From Microbacterium enclense (lineage in GTDB: Bacteria; Actinomycetota; Actinomycetes; Actinomycetales; Microbacteriaceae), in assembly GCA_038182865.1 (NCBI GenBank), contig CP116226.1, forward strand, positions 1,488,001-1,552,000: a stretch of DNA of 64,000 bases, given 5' to 3'. The stretch's first letter is position 1, and every line of letters begins with the position of its first letter. Shown here one piece after another: positions 16,425-23,779 of the stretch. The notes below the pieces were generated by a model. The model did no database searches. It had not been told where the DNA came from and worked only from the letters and a program-made list of their open reading frames with translations. The position numbers and the translations under genes were made by a program.

Positions 16425-17676
16425 GGGTGGCCTCCTCGGCGGTGACGGGAACGCGGATGCGGACCAAGTACCCCCCGCGGGAGCGCGGGCCGATCTCGAT
16501 CGTGCCGCCGGAGACCGCCGCGCGTTCGCGCATGCCCAATTGCCCGAGGCCCGGCGTGGTCGAGCCGCGTCGTCCGGTGTTCGCGATCTCGAGCTCGACG
16601 GCATCCGCGTCGAATCGCAGCCGCACGTCGGCGGTCGCCTCGGGTCCGCCGTGCCGGCGCGCATTCGTCAGGGCCTCTTGAGCGATGCGGTACAGGTTCA
16701 CCTGCACGAGAGGCGGGGGATCGTGGGCCGGTTCGCCCACCACCGTGAACGTGGTGGGCAGGCCCGCGGCCGTGGCCTCGTCGACGAGCGCGGCGATCGA
16801 CGTGAGCCCGTGCGTGGTCGGAGCGGTGTCGGGCTCGGCTTCGCTCCCGGGCGCGCGGAGCGTCTCGAGCAGGTGGCGTAGTTCGTGCAGAGACGTACGA
16901 GCCGAGGCTTCGACGCCCGACAGCACCTCGCGCGCCTTGTCGGGGTCGCGGGTCAGCAGGGACCGAGCGACGCCGGCCTGCACCCCCATGAGCGACACAT
17001 GGTGCGCGACCACGTCGTGCAGCTCGCGCGCGATGCGCACACGGTCGAGGGCCACGGCCTGAGCCGCCGTGACCTCGCGTTCTGCCTCGAGCTCGGCCGT
17101 GCGCTCCTCGAGCGCGGCGCGCTCGCGCATCTGCTGGTAGGAGCGGTTGCCGAAGTAGTACGCGCCACCGAAGAACAGCGCGTTCACGCCGATCATCAGG
17201 AGTTGGTACGCGACGAAGGGAGAAAAGGCCCCGGCCCGCGAGAACGCGCCCTCGACGTTCGGGTCGATGGGCTGCGTGGCGTCTTGGAACATCACCACGA
17301 ACAGCCAGGTGAACATGCCCACGATGATCGCGACCCGCACGATCGTGGCGCGTCGGCGGCTCGTCTCCCACGCGCCCACGGTGTACAGCGCGATGAACAT
17401 CGCGATGTTGCCCGCATAGATCTCGGGGATACGCAGGGTCACGGCGAGGAAGTACGCGAACGACACGACGACGGCGGTGATGGAGGGCCAGCGTCGCCGG
17501 ACGGCGAGGGGGATCGCGAGAATCAGGACGTAGCCCACGGCGAGGGCGAGAGAGGCCTGCTCGTCGCCGTACAGGCCCGAAACGGCCGAGAGCACCGCGC
17601 TGAGCAGTCCGCCGAGCAGCAGCACGACCGCGAGCACGATGTCGTTGCGCTGTTGGGCGGGGGTGAGCCGTGGCAT
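16417..17676 (-). CDS. Sensor histidine kinase (HisKA_3/DesK type)
   Basis: A 419-residue kinase with five to six N-terminal transmembrane helices (residues about 12-185) and little external domain, a short coiled coil (185-210), the HisKA_3 dimerisation helix with phospho-acceptor His220 in 'IARELHDVVAHHVSLMG', and a C-terminal HATPase domain ('QEALTNARRHGGPEATADVR', 'GQLGMRERAAVSGGTIEIGP'). This architecture fits intramembrane sensing of envelope stress or lipid state, as in DesK/LiaS-type systems. It precedes and overlaps the response-regulator gene; together they sit upstream of an ABC-2 exporter. Confidence 0.93.
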   Translation of the reverse strand: MPRLTPAQQRNDIVLAVVLLLGGLLSAVLSAVSGLYGDEQASLALAVGYVLILAIPLAVRRRWPSITAVVVSFAYFLAVTLRIPEIYAGNIAMFIALYTVGAWETSRRRATIVRVAIIVGMFTWLFVVMFQDATQPIDPNVEGAFSRAGAFSPFVAYQLLMIGVNALFFGGAYYFGNRSYQQMRERAALEERTAELEAEREVTAAQAVALDRVRIARELHDVVAHHVSLMGVQAGVARSLLTRDPDKAREVLSGVEASARTSLHELRHLLETLRAPGSEAEPDTAPTTHGLTSIAALVDEATAAGLPTTFTVVGEPAHDPPPLVQVNLYRIAQEALTNARRHGGPEATADVRLRFDADAVELEIANTGRRGSTTPGLGQLGMRERAAVSGGTIEIGPRSRGGYLVRIRVPVTAEEATRV

Positions 17677-17772
17677 TCCCCCACGCTACGGGGGACCTCC
17701 GGCACCTGCATCCCCCACGCGACGGAGTCAACCCGCGGGGGAATAGCCGCGCGTTCGCGATGCTTGCAGGTG
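17677..17772. promoter_or_regulatory. Divergent regulatory region with paired TCCCCCACGC repeats
   Basis: Direct repeats TCCCCCACGCTACGG (17677-17691) and TCCCCCACGCGACGG (17711-17725) lie 34 bp apart; an inverted half CGCGGGGGA follows at 17734-17742. CACCTGCA (17703-17710) and TGCAGGTG (17765-17772) form a further perfect inverted pair. The region separates the kinase gene from the divergent FMN reductase. Response-regulator binding with autoregulation is the simplest reading (inference). Confidence 0.5.
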
Positions 17773-17819
17773 AATGAACCAGGGCGCTCGGCGCCCCCGT
17801 CATCCCAGAGAGGATCACC

Positions 17820-18392
17820 GTGACCGACTACACGATCGGCTACATCGTCGGCAGCATCTCCAGCACCTCGATCAACCGCCGTCTGGCGAAGGCACTCGAG
17901 AAGGTGGCGCCCGAGGGCGTGACCCTCACGGAGATCCCGATCAAGGACCTCCCCTTCTACTCGCCGGACTACGACGGGAACTTCCCCGAGGTCGCGACGG
18001 ACTTCAAGAAGGCGATCGAGGATGCCGACGGCGTCTTCATCGTGACCCCCGAGTACAGCCGCTCGATCCCCGGCGTGCTCAAGAACGCGCTCGACTGGTC
18101 GGCGCGCCCGTACGGCGAGGCCTCGTTCAACGACAAGCCCACCGCCGTCATCGGCACCTCCCAGGGCGGGATCGCGACCGCCGCGGGCCAGCAGCACCTG
18201 CGTTCGGTGCTCCTGCACTACAACGCCCTGGTCCTGGGCCAGCCCGAGGGCTACATCCAGTCCACTCCCGGTCTCTTCGAGGAAGACGGCACCGTGACCG
18301 ACGAGGGCACCGCCGCGTTCCTCCGCTCGATCATCGAGGCGCTCGTGACGCTCATCCAGCGCACCGCTCCCGCCGAGGTCCCCTCGGTCTGA
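17820..18392 (+). CDS. NADPH-dependent FMN reductase (chromate-reductase-like)
   Basis: A 190-residue flavodoxin-fold NAD(P)H:FMN oxidoreductase. The FMN-phosphate loop 'GSISSTSINRRLAKAL' is at residues 11-26, the conserved 'FIVTPEYSRSIPGVLKNALD' near 75-95, and 'VIGTSQGGIATAAGQQHLR' follows. These enzymes reduce quinones, azo dyes or chromate through bound FMN and protect against oxidative stress. AGAGGATCACC precedes the GTG start at 17820. Divergent from the histidine kinase gene; a GC-rich hairpin terminator follows the stop. Confidence 0.9.
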   Translation: MTDYTIGYIVGSISSTSINRRLAKALEKVAPEGVTLTEIPIKDLPFYSPDYDGNFPEVATDFKKAIEDADGVFIVTPEYSRSIPGVLKNALDWSARPYGEASFNDKPTAVIGTSQGGIATAAGQQHLRSVLLHYNALVLGQPEGYIQSTPGLFEEDGTVTDEGTAAFLRSIIEALVTLIQRTAPAEVPSV

Positions 18393-18403
18393 CGCTCCCG
18401 CAC

Positions 18404-18433
18404 GGCGGGGTCGGGGTTCGCCCCGGCCCCGCC
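18404..18433 (+). terminator. UUCG-loop hairpin terminator
   Basis: A 13-bp stem (18404-18416 with 18421-18433; one G-T wobble) capped by TTCG. No strong T-run follows, which is usual for actinobacterial terminators. It lies 11 bp after the FMN reductase stop. Confidence 0.7.
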
Positions 18434-18533
18434 GTCGCTCGTTCATCGGGCGGAGCCGCGTGCGTCGCGGTGGCGACGCCGCTGAGCCCCTGATGCCCGC
18501 CCTTCCTCGCCGAACGCGGCGTAGGGTGCGGTC

Positions 18534-18803
18534 ATGGCATCCGTCGACGACCTCGCCCAGGCGCTCGTCGCCCGCGCGCGAGACCGCGGGCAGGCGGTCG
18601 TGCGGTGCGACGCGACGATCCCCGTCGACGAGGTGCGAGCGCGGGTGCGATCCCTGGCGAGGGATGCCGGGATGCCGGTGCGCACGGCGATGATCGACGA
18701 CGTGCTGGCCGTCGCCCGCGTCGACGCTGAGCTGTGGTCGGACGGCACCCCCACCATGCGCGCCAAGCTGGCCGCCCCCGACGCGGTCGGGGAGGTCGGC
18801 TAG
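18534..18803 (+). CDS. Small hydrophilic protein of unknown function
   Basis: An 89-residue protein predicted mostly helical, with no membrane segment or Cys. It contains 'LARDAGMPVRTAMIDDVLAV' and an acidic/basic alternation suggesting a helix-turn-helix-like or dimeric helical fold; I cannot name a family. Codon use is coding-like (GC-ending). Its stop codon overlaps that of the convergent sigma-factor gene: both TAG stops lie within the shared palindrome CTAG at 18800-18803. Confidence 0.6.
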   Translation: MASVDDLAQALVARARDRGQAVVRCDATIPVDEVRARVRSLARDAGMPVRTAMIDDVLAVARVDAELWSDGTPTMRAKLAAPDAVGEVG

Positions 18804-20035
18804 AGCGGCAGCGCGTCGGCCTTCCTCCGCAGCAGAGCCGCTTCGCGCTCGTTGCGGGTGAGCTCCGCCGCCGCGCGCAGCTCGGATCGCGCCTCGCTCG
18901 TGCGTCCCAGCCGCGACAGCAGCTCTCCGCGCACCGACGGGAGGAGGTGCGAGCCCCGCAGCGCCCCGGTCGCCGACAGCGCATCCACGAGAGCGAGTCC
19001 GTCGGCGGGCCCCGACGCCATCGACACCGCCACCGCGCGGTTCAGCTCCACGACGGGACTCGATGCCACGCGGCCGAGCATCCCGTAGAGCTGCACGATG
19101 GCGTCCCAATCGGTGTCGTCGACGCTCGCCGCGTCGGCGTGACACCGGGCGATCGCGGCCTGCAGCTGGTACGGCCCGCGCCCGCGCCCGAGGGCGTCGG
19201 CCCGATCGAGCAGGGAGCGACCGCGCGTGATCGCCGAACGGTCCCAGCGCCGACGGTCCTGGTCGGCGAGGAGCACGGCATCCCCGCTCGCATCGACGCG
19301 CGACGCGAAGCGCGAGGCCTGCAGCTCCATGAGCGCCGACAGCCCCAGCGCCTCGGGCTCGCGCGGCATCAGACGGTTCACCACGCGACCGAGTCGCACC
19401 GCTTCGTGCGCGAGCTCGGTGCGCAGCACGGCGTCGCCGCCGCTCGCGGCGTACCCCTCGGTGAAGATCAGGTAGATCACGCTGAGCACCGCGCCCCGTC
19501 GCGCCGGCCACTCCGCCGGCTCGGGCACCGCGAAAGGCACGCGTGCGGCCGTCAGCGCTCTCTTCGCGCGCACGATCCGCTGCTGCATCGTCGGCACGGG
19601 CACGAGGAAGAGCCGCGCGATCGCCTCGGTGTCGAGGCCTGCGACCACCTTCAGCGTCAGCGCCACCTGCGCCTCGCGCGGGAGCACGGGGTGGCACGCC
19701 GCGAACACCAGGCGCAGCACGTCGTCGTCGATCGGCTGCCACTCAGCATCCGAGATCTCGTCCAGGTCCGCGCCCATCAGTCGGTACTTCTCACTCAGGT
19801 TCCGCTCGCGCCTCCATCCGTCGATCGCCCGGCGCTTCGCGACGGCGGTGAGCCAGGCGCCCGGATTGTTCGGGATGCCGTCCCGAGGCCACTGCGAGAG
19901 CGCTTCGGCCACGGCATCCTGAGCCAGATCCTCGGCGGTCGCGAGGTCGCCGACCACGCGCGCGATCGTCGCGACGATCCGGGCGCCCTCGATGCGCCAG
20001 ATCGCCGCGACGCGGCGCGCGACGTCGGTGGTCAC
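18800..20035 (-). CDS. ECF42-type sigma factor with long C-terminal extension
   Basis: A 411-residue ECF sigma factor: region 2 ('GDLATAEDLAQDAVAEALSQ', 'LTAVAKRRAIDGWRRERNLS') at residues 28-80 and region 4 ('VVAGLDTEAIARLFLVPVPT' then 'MQQRIVRAKRAL') at about 128-165, followed by a ~240-residue helical extension (TPR/DUF6596-like, 'YQLQAAIARCHADAASVDDT'). No anti-sigma gene is adjacent. Known ECF42 proteins have exactly this extension and pair with DGPF/YCII proteins, as here: the DGPF gene ends 6 bp before the GTG start at 20033-20035. The extension is thought to set activity in place of an anti-sigma factor. Confidence 0.9.
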   Translation of the reverse strand: MTTDVARRVAAIWRIEGARIVATIARVVGDLATAEDLAQDAVAEALSQWPRDGIPNNPGAWLTAVAKRRAIDGWRRERNLSEKYRLMGADLDEISDAEWQPIDDDVLRLVFAACHPVLPREAQVALTLKVVAGLDTEAIARLFLVPVPTMQQRIVRAKRALTAARVPFAVPEPAEWPARRGAVLSVIYLIFTEGYAASGGDAVLRTELAHEAVRLGRVVNRLMPREPEALGLSALMELQASRFASRVDASGDAVLLADQDRRRWDRSAITRGRSLLDRADALGRGRGPYQLQAAIARCHADAASVDDTDWDAIVQLYGMLGRVASSPVVELNRAVAVSMASGPADGLALVDALSATGALRGSHLLPSVRGELLSRLGRTSEARSELRAAAELTRNEREAALLRRKADALPL

Positions 20036-20041
20036 GGGGGC

Positions 20042-20467
20042 TCAGCGGGAGGCCTGCTCCTCGCGCCAGCCCTCCTCCTTCTGGATGTACTCGTTGTCGG
20101 CGAACGCCGCGAAGTCGGTCTCGTCGGTCACGCGGCGCACCTCGAGCTTGTTGCCCGCGATGAGGGGAGCGCGGCGCGCCCACTCGATCGCCTCGTCGCG
20201 CGAGGACACCTCGATGATCCAGAAGCCGTTGAACAGCTCGTGCGTCTCGCCGTACGGGCCGTCGGTGACGACCGGCTCCTCCCCGCCGAACTCGACGACG
20301 AAGTTCTTGCTCGTGTCCTCGGCCAGGCCCTCGCCCGCGACGAGCACGCCGGCGTTGACCATGGATTCGTTGTACGCGCCCATCTCGTTGATGATCTGCT
20401 CGAACGGGATCTGCTTGTACGCCGCGTACGCCTCGTCGGTACCGCGCATGATCAGCATGAACTTCAT
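20042..20467 (-). CDS. YCII-related DGPF-domain protein
   Basis: A 141-residue ferredoxin-like-fold protein of the YCII/DGPF family, with 'MKFMLIMRGTDEAYAAYKQI' at the start and the hallmark motif as 'VVTDGPYGETHELFNGFW' (DGPY in place of DGPF) near residues 86-103. Biochemical function of the family is not settled. It is first in a two-gene operon with the ECF42-type sigma factor, and a promoter matching the ECF42 pattern lies upstream, so the sigma factor probably drives its own operon through this gene. Confidence 0.9.
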   Translation of the reverse strand: MKFMLIMRGTDEAYAAYKQIPFEQIINEMGAYNESMVNAGVLVAGEGLAEDTSKNFVVEFGGEEPVVTDGPYGETHELFNGFWIIEVSSRDEAIEWARRAPLIAGNKLEVRRVTDETDFAAFADNEYIQKEEGWREEQASR

Positions 20468-20535
20468 CGTGAACTCTTCTCGTGGGTGCTCAGTCGAGCG
20501 ATCGGAGGGGAGCGATTGCCTGCCCCTACTATCGC

Positions 20536-20562
20536 GTCGAACGGCGCCGTGCGGAATCGACA
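20536..20562 (-). promoter_or_regulatory. Predicted ECF42-dependent promoter of the DGPF-sigma operon
   Basis: On the minus strand TGTCGA (20562-20557) is followed by 16 nt and then TCGAC (20540-20536). ECF42 factors are reported to recognise TGTCGA at -35 and a CGA-containing -10. Position, about 70 nt upstream of the DGPF start, fits. Confidence 0.6.
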
Positions 20563-20605
20563 GGGGGCCGAGAAATTCTTTCGCGCACCACCGGGCGGTG
20601 TCGCA

Positions 20606-20682
20606 GATCCGGAGATCGGCCGCAGATCCGGATCTATGCGCACGATACGTCCGGATCCGTCGCCCGTTTCCGGATCCGGACG
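20606..20682. repeat. GATCCGG nested palindrome, copy 1
   Basis: A 77-bp element with four GATCCGG/CCGGATC blocks in nested inverted order: GATCCGGAGAT (20606), GCAGATCCGGAT (20622), ACGTCCGGATC (20648) and TTCCGGATC (20668). It matches the element at 62609-62681 in block order and spacing. It lies in the 285-bp gap upstream of the DGPF operon; no gene is seen there. Confidence 0.8.
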
Positions 20683-20752
20683 TCGGATGCCAGGCGTCGA
20701 TACCGGGGCGGCCGCGAGCAGCTCCGCCTCGCGGGATGCCGCAACCCGGCGC

Positions 20753-21598
20753 TCAGCCGAAGATCATCGGCAGATCGTCGTCGTCTCCGGCATCCGTCAG
20801 GTCGAGGTCGGCGACGACGGGGACGTGGTCGCTGGGGACCTCACCCTTGCGTTCGTTGCGGTGGATCTCGGCGCCCTGAACCGCGTCGGCGAACGCGCGC
20901 GAGCCGAGGATGAAGTCGATGCGCAGGCCCTCGTTGCGGGGGAAACGCAGCTGCTTGTAGTCCCAGTAGGTGTAGCCGGTCGGGATCAGAGGACGCACGA
21001 CGTCGGTCAGACCGGCCGCCTCGAACGCGGCGAAGGCCGCGCGCTCGGGCGGCGAGACGTGCGTGGTCGCCCCCTCGACGACGGTGGGGTCGCCGTTGTC
21101 GGCATCCGTCGGCGCGATGTTGAAGTCACCGGTCAGCGCGAGAGGCAGATCGGGGTCGCTCGACAGGGTATCTGCCGTGTACTGCCGCAGCTTCTCGAGC
21201 CAGTCGAGCTTGTAGACGTAGTGCGGGTCGTCGAGGCCGCGCCCGTTGGGCACATACAGGCTCCACACGCGCACGCCTCCGACGGTCGCGCCGATGGCGC
21301 GCGCCTCCTGCGGGAGGTCGGGGCCCTCTTTGCCCTTCTCGAATCCGGGCATGCCGGGGAAGCCGATCTCGACGTCCTCCAGCGGCTCACGGCTCGCGAT
21401 CGCGACGCCGTTCCACTGGTTCAGTCCGTGCGCGGCGACGTGGTACCCCGCCTCTTCGAAGGCGGCGTACGGGAACTGCTCCGTCTTGCACTTGATCTCC
21501 TGCATCGCCAGCACGTCGATGTGCTCGCGCACGCAGAACTCGACGGTGCGGGTGACGCGGGCGCGGATGGAGTTCACGTTCCAGGTGGCCAGGCGCAT
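20753..21598 (-). CDS. xthA: Exodeoxyribonuclease III / AP endonuclease
   Basis: A 281-residue exonuclease-endonuclease-phosphatase fold enzyme that nicks at abasic sites and trims 3' blocks in base excision repair. Conserved motifs: 'MRLATWNVNSIRARV' at the N-terminus (Asn metal/substrate contacts), 'DVLAMQEIKC' (metal-binding Glu near 36), 'LYVPNGRG', 'LALTGDFNIAPTDADN' (Asp and Asn near 150) and the C-terminal 'VPSDHVPVVADLDL' with the catalytic Asp-His pair. ATG at 21596-21598 begins exactly at the first strand; an upstream extension is not needed. Probably monocistronic, flanked by repeat-rich gaps on both sides. Confidence 0.93.
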   Translation of the reverse strand: MRLATWNVNSIRARVTRTVEFCVREHIDVLAMQEIKCKTEQFPYAAFEEAGYHVAAHGLNQWNGVAIASREPLEDVEIGFPGMPGFEKGKEGPDLPQEARAIGATVGGVRVWSLYVPNGRGLDDPHYVYKLDWLEKLRQYTADTLSSDPDLPLALTGDFNIAPTDADNGDPTVVEGATTHVSPPERAAFAAFEAAGLTDVVRPLIPTGYTYWDYKQLRFPRNEGLRIDFILGSRAFADAVQGAEIHRNERKGEVPSDHVPVVADLDLTDAGDDDDLPMIFG

Positions 21599-21653
21599 GG
21601 CATCCAGCCTACTTTCGCCCGCCGACATCGCCGTCCGTCGTGGCGGCCCGGGC

Positions 21654-21731
21654 CCTCGTGCGGAGTTCGGCGTCGACACGCCGTTCCGACGTGGAGTTCA
21701 CCGGCGTGTCCGGGCCGACTCCGCCTGGCGG
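21654..21731. repeat. 80-bp palindromic repeat element, copy 3
   Basis: Starts CCTCGTGCGGAGTTCGGCG and continues with GACACGCCG; the right arm has CGGCGTGTCCGG and GACTCCGCCTGGCGG. It is the left part of the 368-bp gap between xthA and pyrE. Confidence 0.8.
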
Positions 21732-21749
21732 CTCGGTGGCCCCCGACTC

Positions 21750-21800
21750 GGGCGGCGCGGGCGGCCGGGCGGCGCGGGCGGCCGGGCGGCGCGGGCGGCC
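21750..21800. repeat. Three perfect tandem copies of a 17-bp GC-only unit
   Basis: The unit GGGCGGCGCGGGCGGCC is repeated without change at 21750-21766, 21767-21783 and 21784-21800, followed by a partial copy. It sits between two copies of the 80-bp palindromic repeat and contains no A or T, so slippage during replication is likely. Confidence 0.9.
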
Positions 21801-21825
21801 CGGCGGCCCGGCTCGAACCCTCGAG

Positions 21826-21905
21826 CCGTCGTGCGGAGTCCGGCGGGAACATGCCGATTCGGCCTTCGCTCCACCGTCGTGTCGGCCGAGAACTCCGCAC
21901 GACGG
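21826..21905. repeat. 80-bp palindromic repeat element, copy 4 (best preserved)
   Basis: Perfect 14-bp terminal inverted repeats: CCGTCGTGCGGAGT (21826-21839) and ACTCCGCACGACGG (21892-21905). About 60 bp upstream of the pyrE start, so it may lie within the pyrE promoter or leader. Confidence 0.88.
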
Positions 21906-21966
21906 GCACAGGGATGCCGAGAACCCGGCCCGGCCCCCGGCATCCTGTCCCTCTAGAATCGACGCC

Positions 21967-22545
21967 GTGACCACCGCCTCCACTCCCGAGCTCGAAGCCG
22001 ACCGTCAGGCCCTTATCGGCCTCATCAAGGACGAGGCGGTGTTCCACGGTGACTTCACCCTCTCGAGCGGGAAGAAGGCGACGTACTACGTCGACATGCG
22101 CAAGCTCACGCTCGATCACCGCGCGGCCCCCGCGATCGGTCGTCTCGTGCTCGATCTCATCGGAGACCTCGACGGTGTCGTCGCCGTCGGTGGGTTGACC
22201 CTCGGCGCCGACCCCATCGCGAACGCCGTCATGCACGAGTCGGTCCACGCGGGGCGCCCGCTCGACGCCTTCGTCGTCCGCAAGGAACCGAAAGACCACG
22301 GTCGCGGTCGCCAGATCGAGGGCGCCGACGTGAAAGGCAAGCGCGTCGTCGTCGTCGAAGACACCTCGACCACCGGCCAGTCGGCGCTCAAGGCCGTCGA
22401 AGCGTTGCGCCGCGAGGGCGCAGAGGTCGTCGCCGTCGCGGTGATCGTCGACCGCAAGACCGGCGCCCAGGCGGCGGTCGAGGCCGAGGGCTTGCAGTGG
22501 CTCGGCTCGATCGACCTCGACGACCTCGGTCTGCAGCCGCAGTAG
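21967..22545 (+). CDS. pyrE: Orotate phosphoribosyltransferase
   Basis: A 192-residue type I phosphoribosyltransferase converting orotate and PRPP to orotidine 5'-monophosphate in pyrimidine synthesis. Key elements: 'HGDFTLSSGKKATYYVDMRK' (orotate contacts, residues 26-45), 'VGGLTLGADPIANAV', the flexible loop 'VRKEPKDHGRGRQIEG' and the PRPP-binding signature 'VVVVEDTSTTGQSALKAVEA' near 129-148. GTG 21967 gives the expected N-terminus. The gene stands alone rather than in a pyr operon; a terminator hairpin follows. Confidence 0.95.
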   Translation: MTTASTPELEADRQALIGLIKDEAVFHGDFTLSSGKKATYYVDMRKLTLDHRAAPAIGRLVLDLIGDLDGVVAVGGLTLGADPIANAVMHESVHAGRPLDAFVVRKEPKDHGRGRQIEGADVKGKRVVVVEDTSTTGQSALKAVEALRREGAEVVAVAVIVDRKTGAQAAVEAEGLQWLGSIDLDDLGLQPQ

Positions 22546-22637
22546 GTCGCGCGCAAGGCGTGACGCCGCCGGGCGTCGCGACGAGGACAGGGCCCGCGAC
22601 GAGAACAGGGCGTTATCGTCTCGGCCGCCCCGTTTCG

Positions 22638-22679
22638 GCGGCATCCCCTGTTCCGGTGGCACCGTGTCCGGGATGCCGC
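22638..22679. terminator. Bidirectional terminator after pyrE
   Basis: Perfect 10-bp stem GCGGCATCCC (22638-22647) with GGGATGCCGC (22670-22679); the loop contains GGTGGCACC as an inner hairpin. It lies between convergent genes and its stem again holds an inverted pair of GGATGCC. Confidence 0.75.
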
Positions 22680-22688
22680 GCGCCCGGG

Positions 22689-22832
22689 TCAGCGCGGCTG
22701 ATCGTCGCCCGGCCCGTCGAAGGGGTCTCGCCTGTCACCGCGACGGGAGCGGCGCCATTGCACGATGAAGGCCACGAGCGTGCCCGCGGTGATGAAGAAA
22801 GCCGTGATCAGCCAGAGTGTGCGGTCGTCCAC
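22689..22832 (-). CDS. 47-residue single-helix membrane protein
   Basis: A very small protein: residues 1-6 polar, one transmembrane helix ('LWLITAFFITAGTLVAFIVQ', about 7-26), then a basic/acidic tail 'WRRSRRGDRRDPFDG'. I chose GTG 22830-22832, preceded by GAGAGGA, because the helix starts right after it. The gene begins 25 bp after the HAD-hydrolase stop and is probably co-transcribed with it. Function unknown; positive-inside rule places the tail in the cytoplasm. Confidence 0.62.
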   Translation of the reverse strand: MDDRTLWLITAFFITAGTLVAFIVQWRRSRRGDRRDPFDGPGDDQPR

Positions 22833-22857
22833 GGATGCGTCCTCTCGGGGGTGGGCG

Positions 22858-23688
22858 TCAGAGGCCCTCGGCGAGCCCGTCTTCGCCGTCGGCCAGATCG
22901 CTCTCGAGAGGTTCGTCGCGCACGAGCTCGGCGACGGACCCGAGAATCTCATCGGGACGGAACGGGTACCGCTCGATCTCGCGCTCGTCGCTGATGCCCG
23001 TCATCACGAGCACGGTGTGCAGGCCCGCTTCGATGCCGGCCACGATGTCGGTGTCCATCCGGTCGCCGATCATGCCGGTGTTCTCGCTGTGCGCGCCGAT
23101 GCGGTTCAGCGCCGATCGGAACATCATCGGGTTGGGCTTGCCGACGATGTAGGGCTCGCGCCCCGTCGCCTTGGTGATGAGCGCGGCGATGGCCCCGGTC
23201 GCGGGCAGTACTCCCTCGGTCGAGGGGCCCGTGGCATCCGGATTCGTCGCGATGAAACGGGAACCGCCGCGGATGAAGCGGATTGCCTTGGTGATCGCTT
23301 CGAACGAGTAGTTGCGCGTCTCGCCGACCACGACGTAGTCGGGCGCGGTCTCGGTCATGATGAAGCCCGCCTCGTGCAGAGCGGTGGTCAGACCCGCCTC
23401 GCCGATGACGAACGCGGAGCCGCCGGGCATCTGCGACCTGAGGAAGTCGGCGGTGGCGAGGGCCGAGGTCCAGATCGACGACTCGGGCACGACGAGGCCC
23501 GACGCCCGCAGCCGGGCACTCAGGTCGCGCGGCGTGAAGATCGAATTGTTGGTCAGGACGAGGAAGGGGGTTCCCTCGGCCCGCCACTGCGCGAGGAGTT
23601 CGGCGGCTCCGGGCACGGGGGTGTTCTCGTGGACGAGAACCCCGTCCATGTCGGTGAGCCAGCACTCGATCTCAGCACGGGTTCGCAT
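22858..23688 (-). CDS. HAD-IIA family phosphatase (NagD-like)
   Basis: A 276-residue haloacid-dehalogenase-superfamily phosphatase with a type IIA cap. Motif I 'CWLTDMDGVLVHENTPVPG' carries the catalytic Asp pair near residues 13 and 15, motif II 'FLVLTNNS' the Ser/Thr, the 'GKPNPMMFRSALNRIG' segment the Lys of motif III, and 'GMIGDRMDTDIVAGIEAGL' motif IV. Members dephosphorylate nucleotides or sugar phosphates; NagD acts on UMP. ATG at 23686-23688 is clear. A small membrane-protein gene follows closely downstream. Confidence 0.9.
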   Translation of the reverse strand: MRTRAEIECWLTDMDGVLVHENTPVPGAAELLAQWRAEGTPFLVLTNNSIFTPRDLSARLRASGLVVPESSIWTSALATADFLRSQMPGGSAFVIGEAGLTTALHEAGFIMTETAPDYVVVGETRNYSFEAITKAIRFIRGGSRFIATNPDATGPSTEGVLPATGAIAALITKATGREPYIVGKPNPMMFRSALNRIGAHSENTGMIGDRMDTDIVAGIEAGLHTVLVMTGISDEREIERYPFRPDEILGSVAELVRDEPLESDLADGEDGLAEGL

Positions 23689-23730
23689 GTCGTCAGCCTA
23701 GTCTCGCCCTCCGACACTGCGAGGGGGTTG

Positions 23731-23768
23731 CCGCGGGCGGGCAGGGCCGCCACCCTGCCCGCCCGCGG
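23731..23768 (-). terminator. 16-bp perfect hairpin after csbD
   Basis: CCGCGGGCGGGCAGGG (23731-23746) and CCCTGCCCGCCCGCGG (23753-23768) pair perfectly around a 6-nt loop. It begins 11 bp downstream of the csbD stop and separates it from the HAD gene on the same strand. No T-run is present. Confidence 0.8.
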
Positions 23769-23779
23769 GGTCTTGAGCC

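Noticed and set aside
18734..21970. Very long open frame (over 1000 codons) on the plus strand
   Set aside because: It runs antisense through the sigma factor, DGPF and exonuclease genes, which have clear motifs; the long frame is a by-product of 70% GC.
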